Source: an uncultured Prevotellaceae bacterium (GTDB lineage: Bacteria; Bacteroidota; Bacteroidia; Bacteroidales; Bacteroidaceae). From it: a DNA stretch of 5,867 nucleotides. The notes below the pieces were generated by a model that was not told where the DNA came from, ran no database searches, and saw only the letters and a list, made by a program, of their open reading frames with translations. A program made the position numbers and the translations under genes. The first letter of the stretch is position 1; each line of letters opens with the position of its first letter. The stretch is from assembly GCA_947176655.1 (NCBI GenBank), contig CAMWRK010000141.1, positions 1 through 5,867 of the forward strand, written 5' to 3'. Positions 1 through 5,867 of the stretch are shown one piece after another.

Positions 1-432
1 GTCCAGGCAATGTTGCAGGGTGTCCGGATTGGCCGCCCATCCTGTGGTCGACGATCCGTACCAGCAGACTGTATACAAAGTATGTCCATTCTCGCAGGCA
101 TAGTCGGAAAAGCGCATGGCAAGACCCTCCACCATAGAATCTCCGAAGAACAAGATGCGCTTGCCGCATGTGTCAGGCACGAAAGCTTCTGTGGGCGGCA
201 TCAGGTCTGCAGTATCGGCGGCAGCCTCCAGCGGGGACGCATCATACACTGCACTATATGTCATGACAGTATCGGAAGTCACAGACCGAAACCATCCGGC
301 ATATTCCACTGACAAGCGCACCTTGCCTACGCTCCACCCATTCAGGACAAGCCGCCGTCCGCTCACGGAATAAGCCGACACCAGCAATAGCGGTATCGAC
401 AAGACAAGTATCAGTCTGACATATTCCTTCAT
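1..432 (-). CDS. SGNH/GDSL-family hydrolase, N-terminal part (3' end beyond window)
   Basis: This reading frame of 144 codons starts at the ATG whose complement is 430-432 and stays open to the left edge, so the C-terminal part is missing. Residues 5-20 (VRLILVLSIPLLLVSA) form a hydrophobic signal anchor or signal peptide, placing the rest in the periplasm. After a linker rich in Ala, Asp and Pro (about 60-90) comes RILFFGDSMVEGL (92-104), the classic block I of SGNH hydrolases; Ser99 in GDS is the predicted nucleophile. The following YTVCWYGSSTTGWA (120-133) supplies the Gly of block II. Blocks III (Asn) and V (Asp-x-x-His) would lie off the edge and cannot be checked. Enzymes of this superfamily add or remove acyl groups on sugars and lipids. 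From memory, similar Bacteroidales proteins often sit beside MBOAT O-acyltransferases, so an O-acetylation role is possible, but no partner is visible. The family call is firm; the substrate is unknown. Confidence 0.85.
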   Translation of the reverse strand, partial: MKEYVRLILVLSIPLLLVSAYSVSGRRLVLNGWSVGKVRLSVEYAGWFRSVTSDTVMTYSAVYDASPLEAAADTADLMPPTEAFVPDTCGKRILFFGDSMVEGLAMRFSDYACENGHTLYTVCWYGSSTTGWAANPDTLQHCLD

Positions 433-494
433 ATATAATTACTGCCCGCGCCACCTGTAACATTATACCGCACAACGAAACGCCACAGGACATA

Positions 495-528
495 CAAATA
501 TAGGGATAATTCCCAAAAATCATGCAAA
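495..528 (-). promoter_or_regulatory. Candidate Bacteroidetes promoter for the SGNH hydrolase gene
   Basis: Read on the minus strand, TATATTTG (complement of 495-502) matches the Bacteroidetes -7 consensus TAnnTTTG. A TTTG (complement of 525-528) lies 22 bases upstream as a candidate -33 element; this spacing is slightly longer than usual. Transcription would begin near 488, giving a leader of roughly 55 bases before the ATG at 432. The spacer contains GGGATAATTCCC (503-514), a 4-base inverted repeat too short to call an operator. Confidence 0.5.
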
Positions 529-596
529 TTACGTCCAATTATACCCGCCACAGGCAAAAAGCACGGCCATAACAAGGAATAATGGCAGTATTTTCA

Positions 597-604
597 TATA
601 TTTG
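597..604 (+). promoter_or_regulatory. Candidate -7 promoter element for the GH84 gene
   Basis: TATATTTG at 597-604 fits the Bacteroidetes -7 consensus TAnnTTTG and lies on the correct strand. It would give a start near 611 and a leader of about 70 bases before the ATG at 683. No clear TTTG is found at the expected -33 position (about 573-580), so the promoter may be weak or activator-dependent. The call rests on the single element and its position. Confidence 0.45.
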
Positions 605-682
605 TATAGGCATATACCCACGCAATTGCCTCAAATACACACGTGACAACCGTACAAGACAAATGACAAAACATACATAGAC

Positions 683-3600
683 ATGAAAAGAAGCCTTTTG
701 AAAGCCATTGTTTTCACACTGGCCGTTACCATGTCGGGAATCACCGCCATGGCCGAGAAGTACGTCATCTATCCGGTGCCGCGTTCCATAACCATGAACA
801 GCGGTTCACTGACAATGACAGAGAAGGTAAACGTAGTGTGCGAAAGTACCATAGATGCCGCGACACGCAACCGTTTGACATCCATGCTGGCCGAAAACGG
901 CATTCAGTCCGTACTTGACGGCACCGACGAAACATACATCACCGTCCGCCTCGGCACCGTTGGCAGCGGTGGACAGGTGGAAAGCCACGCAATGGACATT
1001 CTGGGACTAAGCAAGACACGCCTCATGGTCTCCGGGAAATTCGACCGTCACGCATTGAGCATATCGGAACACGGCATCTGCATTCTGGGCGAGCACACCA
1101 ATGCCGTCTTCTGCGGCATAGCCTCACTGGAACAGATACTGGAACAGAGGAAGGATGGCACGTTGGAGTATACGACCATATACGACCGCGCCGACCAGCA
1201 GAACCGCGGACTTGTGGAAGGCTATTATGGCTATCCGTACAGCGTGGAAGTGAAGAAAGACCTCATGAAGTACATGATGCGGTACAAGATGAACACCTAC
1301 ATGTATGGAGCCAAGAGCGACCCATACCACTCACAGATGTGGAAGGACGCCTATCCCACTGCCATCTCGGAGCAGCAGGAAAGGAACGGCTGGCTAACAC
1401 AGAGCATGATACGGGACATTGCCAAAGTCAGCGAGGCGTCCAAGGTCAATTTCATCTGGGCCATACATCCGGGCAACGAATTTCTGGGCAGCAGCACAGC
1501 GATAACGGACATAATGAGCAAGTTCCAGAAGATGTATGACCTGGGCATAAGACACTTCGGCGTGTTCGTGGACGATGTAGGCATTCCCTCATCAGATGCC
1601 GACATGAAAAAGAATGCCGACCGTCTGACTGCACTGCAACAAGCCATAGAGAAAAAGTGGAACACGGCTGATGCCGCCGCCGATGACACGGTACGTCCGT
1701 TGCACTTCGTCCCGCAGATATACTGCAACAGTTTTGCCAGTAGCGTGGATCAGCGTCAGCGGTTCATGACAGCTCTCGGCAAAGTGCCGTCACACATCAC
1801 CGTGTATTCCACCGGTCAGGGCGTATGGTCAGTGCCCAACAACAGCCACACATCCACCATCATCAGCGAGTTTGGCCGTCCCATGGGCTGGTGGTGGAAC
1901 TATCCGTGCAATGACAATGCCGACGGACAGATATACCCGATGGACATGTACAGCAACTTTCTGGACATGCCTGCCGTGGGCAGCGGCGAACGGTTGCCAA
2001 CCACCTTGAGCAACTGCCAGGGCATCGTGGCCAACCCCATGCAACAGGGACAGGTGGCCAAGACCTCGCTGTTCTCCATCGCCGACTATGCATGGAACAA
2101 CTCCGGCTTCAACAACCAGAACAGCTGGGAGGCAAGTTTCAACGGACTCATCAAGGACGAACGGACAAGGCAGGCATATCACGACATCACGTACTACCTG
2201 CGCTGGAACGACCCGGCATCCATGCAGACACTCACTAACAATTACAAGACCTCGCTGGAAAGCGGTACGCCCAACTCTGCCGCCCTTATGCAGACCATTG
2301 TCAAGATAAAGCAAGACTGCGAGACGGTCATGGCCATGAAAGACTCGGAGCAACAGAGCGACCGTCTGCTGTATACCGACATAGCTCCGTGGCTGAACAC
2401 TCTGCACACTTATGCCATAGTGACGGAAAAAATGCTCGGCATTCTCGACAATGCAGAATACGGACATGCCGAAAACTGGATGGCGGTGAAAGAAGTCTGC
2501 GACAGTCTGGACGCACTGGAAAGCAGCACCCTATACACGGCATACGCTTTGGAGGGCATGGGCAACAACATCAGCGTAAGCCACAGACAGGCACAGTTGT
2601 CCCGCAAATATCTGTACCCGTTCATCGAATACCTGAAGAGCAGAGCCATAGACACATATTTCTATGACCCGACAGCCATAACCGTACCGACAGCCATCAG
2701 TAACTCGCCGTTGCTGAGAGCCAAAGTCATCACCAAAGGCGGCACCATATACATGACCATGCAGGCAAGCGACATGGACGCTGGCAAGTATGTCGGTGTA
2801 ATGCTGCCTCAACCCGTGTTGCTTGACAAGGTGGCAATAGATGAAAGCCTGCTGCCGCTGGCACGCTACAGCACCGACGGGCGCGAATGGAAGAAACCAG
2901 AAAACGCCGCCGATGCACCTGCGGCATACGTAGGATACTTCATCTTCCTGAACGACACGGAAAGCGGAATAAAAGGACTGACACTGACCGAGGAAGCATT
3001 CAGTATGTCTACGGCAACACAAGCGGTTGCAGAGAACGTGACTATACCCGACGGAAATATATACGACAACCATACTGCCGAACTCATGACGGACGGCGAC
3101 TATGGCACATACACCTGCCTGAACCGCAACCAGCAAGCACAGGACAAATATGTCCTCGACCTTGGTGCTGCCGTAACACTGCACGATGTACGTCTGTGCA
3201 TGGGCACCGTCAACGGAGACTACCCCACGGTAGGCCGCATACAGTATTCAGCCGACGGAACACGATGGGCCAATCTGAAAATAAAGGACAGCGACATGTA
3301 CAACTGGAGCATCGGGCTGAAACAAAATGTAAAGTACAGCGACGAGGCCGTGTACTGCGACTTTGACGGTGCCGGCAATACGGCACGTTACGTGCGGCTG
3401 ATGCTGCTCACGGCAAACACCAGCAAATGGATGCGTCTGTACGAAATTGAAGTCAACCGCCAGTATGCCGAACACGGCACTCTGGCCGCATGCACCGACG
3501 GCAACGGCGATGCCGTGGAGCAACTCACCGACGGGATGGCACTGACAGGTCTGCCAGCCACGGCGACAAGTCCGCTGACCTACCGTTTCAACCGCCACTA

Positions 3601-4672
3601 CGATGTGCGCGGCATCACCTTCTACAGCCTGCCCTCCGCCACAATACAGCCGACGGTGTGCATCAGCACCGACGGTGTGCAATGGAAAAGCATCGGCACT
3701 CTCACAGAAGCATGCCAGACAATAAACCTGGAGCAATATGCCCGGGTCAATACCGTCCGGCTGGAATGGAGCGGAGCGGCTCCACCGGCAATATTCGAGA
3801 TAATGCCGCACTATGACACATCCAACGACCTGGTGCCGGAAACAGGCAACGACCTTGCCGATGCCTTTGCCATGCTGAAAGCCAAGTCGCTGCACGCGCT
3901 CGATTCCTGCGGTCTGGGACGTAAGCTCATTACGGCCAACAGCCAGTTCAGTTCGCCATACACAGAGAGTTCCGAAGGCTCGATAAACAATCTCCTCGAT
4001 GGCAACCTGTCCACATTCTGGCACTCGGCATGGAGCACCGGCAATGTAGAGGACGGCGTACACTACATTGAGATTGCTTTACCGGAAAACACTGAAGGCG
4101 ATGTTGCACTGCACTACGGACGCCGTAGCAGTTCCACAACACACCAACTCATCAAGGCAAGCATTCTCGGTGTCCTCGACGGCAGCGGCACTTCGGCAAA
4201 GACAGAAACGGTAACCGACCTGGATCTGCCCTACGGCAGTGCTACGGAAACGCTGAAACTGGAGTTCACCCTGCCCAAGGCATATACCGCCATACGTCTG
4301 CTGGAACGGCAGACCACAGGTACAGGCAACGGCAGCAAGGGGTTCTTCCACATCGGCGAGCTGCAACTCTACAAGAAAGAAAAATATTACATCATCCGCA
4401 ACGCCGAAGCCGAAGCCGAGGCACTTTTTGAGGCCACCTCACCCATGCCGTCAGAAGCCACCGAAGAGGATCTGCGCAAATTGCAGGCTGCCTACGACGC
4501 CTTCATGTACAAGGTCTTCGGCATCGTCCCATCCGACATATCGGACATTGTCCATGACGACAGCGAAGACAACGGTGCCAAAGCCTGCCATGACCTCAGC
4601 GGACGCAGAATCACTACACCCGTACAGAACGGTATCTACATCATAGACGGCAAAAAGATGATAGTAAGGTAG
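683..4672 (+). CDS. Secreted GH84 beta-N-acetylglucosaminidase with tandem F5/8 type C-like modules
   Basis: This complete enzyme of 1329 residues should hydrolyse terminal beta-linked GlcNAc from glycoproteins or glycans by substrate-assisted catalysis, outside the cytoplasm. Residues 1-24 are a signal peptide (hydrophobic 5-20, likely cleavage AMA|EK). Residues 25-170 form the usual N-terminal alpha/beta domain (YPVPRSITM). The catalytic barrel spans about 172-455: RGLVEGYYGYP (175-185), YGAKSDPYH (208-216), FVDDVG (295-300) with the catalytic pair Asp297-Asp298, Tyr347, WWNYPCND (404-411) with Asn406 and Asp411, and Asn451 in ANPM. All match the GH84 active-site set known from Bacteroides thetaiotaomicron BtGH84. 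A helical region (about 456-660) follows, then four beta-sandwich segments: about 665-775, 780-926, 930-1042 and 1084-1230. S-x-D-G-x-x-W occurs in the first three (from 729, 856 and 995), and the last has LLDGNLSTFWHS. A helical stretch (1236-1279) and a sorting-like tail ending YIIDGKKMIVR close the protein. At 1329 residues it is much longer than BtGH84 (about 737). Pocket differences are described in the findings. O-GlcNAcase-like versus hyaluronidase-like specificity cannot be decided here. Confidence 0.95.
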   Translation: MKRSLLKAIVFTLAVTMSGITAMAEKYVIYPVPRSITMNSGSLTMTEKVNVVCESTIDAATRNRLTSMLAENGIQSVLDGTDETYITVRLGTVGSGGQVESHAMDILGLSKTRLMVSGKFDRHALSISEHGICILGEHTNAVFCGIASLEQILEQRKDGTLEYTTIYDRADQQNRGLVEGYYGYPYSVEVKKDLMKYMMRYKMNTYMYGAKSDPYHSQMWKDAYPTAISEQQERNGWLTQSMIRDIAKVSEASKVNFIWAIHPGNEFLGSSTAITDIMSKFQKMYDLGIRHFGVFVDDVGIPSSDADMKKNADRLTALQQAIEKKWNTADAAADDTVRPLHFVPQIYCNSFASSVDQRQRFMTALGKVPSHITVYSTGQGVWSVPNNSHTSTIISEFGRPMGWWWNYPCNDNADGQIYPMDMYSNFLDMPAVGSGERLPTTLSNCQGIVANPMQQGQVAKTSLFSIADYAWNNSGFNNQNSWEASFNGLIKDERTRQAYHDITYYLRWNDPASMQTLTNNYKTSLESGTPNSAALMQTIVKIKQDCETVMAMKDSEQQSDRLLYTDIAPWLNTLHTYAIVTEKMLGILDNAEYGHAENWMAVKEVCDSLDALESSTLYTAYALEGMGNNISVSHRQAQLSRKYLYPFIEYLKSRAIDTYFYDPTAITVPTAISNSPLLRAKVITKGGTIYMTMQASDMDAGKYVGVMLPQPVLLDKVAIDESLLPLARYSTDGREWKKPENAADAPAAYVGYFIFLNDTESGIKGLTLTEEAFSMSTATQAVAENVTIPDGNIYDNHTAELMTDGDYGTYTCLNRNQQAQDKYVLDLGAAVTLHDVRLCMGTVNGDYPTVGRIQYSADGTRWANLKIKDSDMYNWSIGLKQNVKYSDEAVYCDFDGAGNTARYVRLMLLTANTSKWMRLYEIEVNRQYAEHGTLAACTDGNGDAVEQLTDGMALTGLPATATSPLTYRFNRHYDVRGITFYSLPSATIQPTVCISTDGVQWKSIGTLTEACQTINLEQYARVNTVRLEWSGAAPPAIFEIMPHYDTSNDLVPETGNDLADAFAMLKAKSLHALDSCGLGRKLITANSQFSSPYTESSEGSINNLLDGNLSTFWHSAWSTGNVEDGVHYIEIALPENTEGDVALHYGRRSSSTTHQLIKASILGVLDGSGTSAKTETVTDLDLPYGSATETLKLEFTLPKAYTAIRLLERQTTGTGNGSKGFFHIGELQLYKKEKYYIIRNAEAEAEALFEATSPMPSEATEEDLRKLQAAYDAFMYKVFGIVPSDISDIVHDDSEDNGAKACHDLSGRRITTPVQNGIYIIDGKKMIVR

Positions 4673-4702
4673 TACTGTCCGCTACCATGCGGAAACACGA
4701 CA

Positions 4703-4741
4703 AAGCGGCTGCGCCACCCGGTTGGAGTGATGCAGCCGCTT
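4703..4741. terminator. Probable bidirectional terminator hairpin between convergent genes
   Basis: AAGCGGCTGC (4703-4712) and GCAGCCGCTT (4732-4741) form a perfect 10-base inverted repeat around a 19-base loop, which itself can pair CAC with GTG (4715-4717 with 4727-4729). It lies 30 bases after the GH84 stop codon and 18 bases beyond the SIMPL gene's stop codon, exactly in the convergent gap. The T-tracts are short: GCTTTT after the stem on the plus strand and CTTTG on the minus strand, so efficiency is uncertain. Confidence 0.75.
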
Positions 4742-4759
4742 GCTTTTGCGTTCCGCGTA

Positions 4760-5464
4760 TCAGTCTTTAATATAGTATTCTATTGTGGAGACAACGCGGA
4801 CGTTCTTGATATAAGGCGTATTGTTGTCCCTGTCGCTGATACTGAACTGCCCCTGAGTGGCACGGCGTATCTTGCCAAGTTCGCTATCCGAATCCTTGGC
4901 AAACTTCAAAGCCGTGGCGCGGGCGTTCTTTGTAGATTCCTCCACCATTTCAGGCTTGATGTCGTTAAGGTTGGTGAACTCGTACTTAACCATGTTGCGG
5001 CCATACTCTTCTGAAATAAGGGCTATACCCATCTTCATGAGTTCTGTCTGCTTCTGCATGATGCTGCGCACAAGTTCGACCTGCGAACTGCTGACAATTA
5101 TCACACTGGTGGCCACATACCGGTTTACTATGCCGTTCTGGTTCCAGCTGTCTGCAAAACGGTCTGTCACCTGAGGAGCATTCACCATTATCTCGGCATC
5201 AGACAGTCCCTGCTTTCTGAGAAAATCCACGACGGTGGCATTCTTCTGCTCGAAACGTCTGTATATCTCCGCCGGATCGTTGCCAAGCTCCTTGTATACG
5301 AGAGGCCAGATTACCTTGTCGGCAGGCACCTCTCTTTCTGACAGGCCCTTGACCGTGACAATGCGCTCACGGTCTGTGAAACGGTCCAGCGAGTTCTTTA
5401 CAAAAGATCCGAATACTACCATGCCCAGTGACAATATCAGGGCTTCAACATAATAATGTTTCAT
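4760..5464 (-). CDS. Membrane-anchored SIMPL domain (DUF541 / YggE-like) protein
   Basis: This is a complete protein of 234 residues. Residues 6-22 (VEALILSLGMVVFGSFV) are an uncleaved-looking N-terminal membrane segment, so the rest is probably periplasmic and tethered to the inner membrane. The SIMPL domain covers about 34-233. It begins with IVTVKGLSEREVPADKVIWP (35-54), the typical first strand where VxGxGxxxVxPD-like sequence is found, and ends with the conserved helix-strand segment KNARATALKFAKDSDSELGK (179-198) and RATQGQFSI (201-209). Length and layout fit the family. SIMPL proteins such as E. coli YggE and Brucella BP26 are periplasmic; they have been linked to oxidative stress and form oligomers, but their molecular role is poorly known. 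The ATG is preceded by an A/T-rich leader without a Shine-Dalgarno sequence. The gene lies 63 bases after the next minus-strand gene, so co-transcription is possible; I see no clear promoter in the gap. The family is confident, the function is not. Confidence 0.92.
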   Translation of the reverse strand: MKHYYVEALILSLGMVVFGSFVKNSLDRFTDRERIVTVKGLSEREVPADKVIWPLVYKELGNDPAEIYRRFEQKNATVVDFLRKQGLSDAEIMVNAPQVTDRFADSWNQNGIVNRYVATSVIIVSSSQVELVRSIMQKQTELMKMGIALISEEYGRNMVKYEFTNLNDIKPEMVEESTKNARATALKFAKDSDSELGKIRRATQGQFSISDRDNNTPYIKNVRVVSTIEYYIKD

Positions 5465-5527
5465 GTAAAAATGCTGTTAATGATTATTCGACACACGCAG
5501 TTTGAGGCACGACAATAGGGTGCCGCA

Positions 5528-5867
5528 TTATTTCACAAGTACGGTCTTGCCCTCCGATGTCACGTATATCCTGCCGCTCTGCAACTTGCCGGCACGTGTG
5601 CCGTCGAGCTCATAGAATACGGGGGCATTGCCATTGCCGTCGCTCTCAGCCTCGGATATGCCTGTAATGACATCTCGCGTCTGCAAATACACCTGCTTGA
5701 TGTCATCGATGTCGGTGCTGAGCAGATAGGAACGGTTCACCGGAACAAAAGTGTTGGTGATGGCATATTTCACCGTGCCTGTCGTACCGGCAACGTTAGA
5801 AGACGTGGCATTGTACAGGATGGTTCCCTTGGTCAGCCCAGTCACCTTCAGCGTTGCGCCGTGCAAC
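5528..5867 (-). CDS. C-terminal end of a secreted protein with a sorting-like tail (5' end beyond window)
   Basis: The frame is open from the right edge to a TAA at 5528-5530, giving 113 codons of the end of a larger protein. The first full codon is TTG (Leu), not a credible start, and no ATG near the edge fits a whole gene. The part seen is Thr-, Val- and Asn-rich and probably beta-stranded (LHGATLKVTGLTKGTILYNA, then FVPVNRSYLLSTDIDDIKQV). The end, ITGISEAESDG followed by FYELDGTRAGKLQSGRIYV and KTVLVK, is the short C-terminal module found on many Bacteroidales exported proteins and resembles a degenerate type IX secretion sorting domain. The GH84 protein in this window ends the same way. 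The role of the protein itself cannot be told; the tail only argues that it is exported. It lies 63 bases upstream of the SIMPL gene on the same strand. Confidence 0.8.
   Translation of the reverse strand, partial: LHGATLKVTGLTKGTILYNATSSNVAGTTGTVKYAITNTFVPVNRSYLLSTDIDDIKQVYLQTRDVITGISEAESDGNGNAPVFYELDGTRAGKLQSGRIYVTSEGKTVLVK

Larger units (their letters stand above)
433..682. promoter_or_regulatory. Divergent intergenic region between the SGNH gene and the GH84 gene
   Basis: This 250-base stretch separates two genes transcribed away from each other. It is more A/T-rich than the flanking coding DNA and holds no convincing coding frame. Its main content is two Bacteroidetes-type -7 elements facing opposite ways (listed separately), which share TATATTTGTAT. 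No Shine-Dalgarno sequence precedes either start codon, as is usual in this phylum. The leader of the GH84 gene (about 610-682) is A- and C-rich and contains the 8-base palindrome GCAATTGC at 622-629. I see no riboswitch-like fold or small RNA that I can support. Confidence 0.7.

Noticed and set aside
503..514. GGGATAATTCCC in the promoter spacer as an operator.
   Set aside because: The arms are only 4 bases, there is no second copy, and no regulator gene is nearby.
254..538. Minus-strand open frame of 94 codons with its start in the intergenic region.
   Set aside because: It overlaps the SGNH hydrolase in another frame. The SGNH frame has a signal anchor and the GDS motif, whereas this one has no recognisable features.
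622..645. Palindromes GCAATTGC (622-629) and CACGTG (640-645) in the GH84 leader as regulator sites.
   Set aside because: Both are short, single-copy and likely to occur by chance, with no supporting context.
1829..3184. Two long minus-strand open frames (1829-2467 and 2531-3184) inside the GH84 gene.
   Set aside because: Both are antisense to strongly conserved catalytic, helical or module sequence, have odd composition and no family resemblance, so they are by-products of GH84 codon use.
3248..4063. Open frame of 271 codons on the minus strand inside the GH84 gene.
   Set aside because: It lies wholly antisense to conserved GH84 modules, its translation is rich in Cys, His and Val with no recognisable domain, and it has no promoter-like leader. 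It is a shadow frame.
4678..4693. Small hairpin TCCGC / GCGGA right after the GH84 stop codon as a second terminator.
   Set aside because: The stem has five base pairs and is followed by AACACG rather than T residues. The hairpin at 4703-4741 is a far better candidate.
5506..5524. Inverted repeat GGCAC / GTGCC just after the stop codon of the right-edge gene, as a terminator.
   Set aside because: The stem is only 5 bases with a 9-base loop and no T-tract follows on the minus strand, so it is too weak to call.
5528..5866. Reading the right-edge gene as a complete 112-residue protein.
   Set aside because: The apparent first codon is TTG at the very edge of the window and the sequence is clearly the end of a larger exported protein, so it is partial.
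1..5867. Search for a polysaccharide utilization locus, mobile element, CRISPR array, tRNA or rRNA.
   Set aside because: No SusC/SusD gene, transposase, terminal repeats, regularly spaced repeats or structured RNA was found; the window is ordinary chromosomal coding sequence.

Overview
The window looks like a chromosomal stretch from a member of the Bacteroidales, most likely a Prevotella-like or Bacteroides-like organism. The signs are a large secreted family 84 glycoside hydrolase with trailing discoidin-type modules, two secreted proteins ending in the same short 'L-x-G-x-R ... I-Y' tail common in this order, Bacteroidetes-type -7 promoter elements (TAnnTTTG), and start codons with A/T-rich leaders and no Shine-Dalgarno sequence. 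Base composition is balanced and even, with no sign of a mobile element, phage, CRISPR array or RNA gene.

Layout from left to right. (1) Positions 1-432, minus strand: the first 144 codons of a membrane-anchored SGNH/GDSL hydrolase that runs off the left edge. Its catalytic GDS motif is present. (2) Positions 433-682: a 250-base divergent intergenic region with a candidate promoter facing each way, built around the same 11-base word in inverted orientation. (3) Positions 683-4672, plus strand: a complete 1329-residue secreted GH84 enzyme (beta-N-acetylglucosaminidase / O-GlcNAcase-like / hyaluronidase-like). It has a signal peptide, an intact catalytic Asp-Asp pair, a helical region, four beta-sandwich (F5/8 type C-like) segments and a C-terminal sorting-like tail. 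(4) Positions 4673-4759: a short convergent gap with a strong stem-loop that probably stops transcription from both sides. (5) Positions 4760-5464, minus strand: a membrane-anchored SIMPL-domain (DUF541) protein. (6) Positions 5528-5867, minus strand: the C-terminal end of another secreted protein, entering from the right edge and lying 63 bases upstream of the SIMPL gene.

Functionally, the GH84 enzyme is the centrepiece. It should act outside the cytoplasm on terminal beta-linked GlcNAc of host glycans, glycoproteins or mucin. No SusC/SusD pair, sulfatase or regulator is visible, so it cannot be called part of a polysaccharide utilization locus from this window. The SIMPL gene and the unidentified secreted protein may be co-transcribed; nothing else shows that the genes work together. 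I see no clearly new system. The points most worth a second look are the altered sugar-pocket residues of the GH84 enzyme, the tail shared by two otherwise unrelated secreted proteins, and the mirrored divergent promoters.
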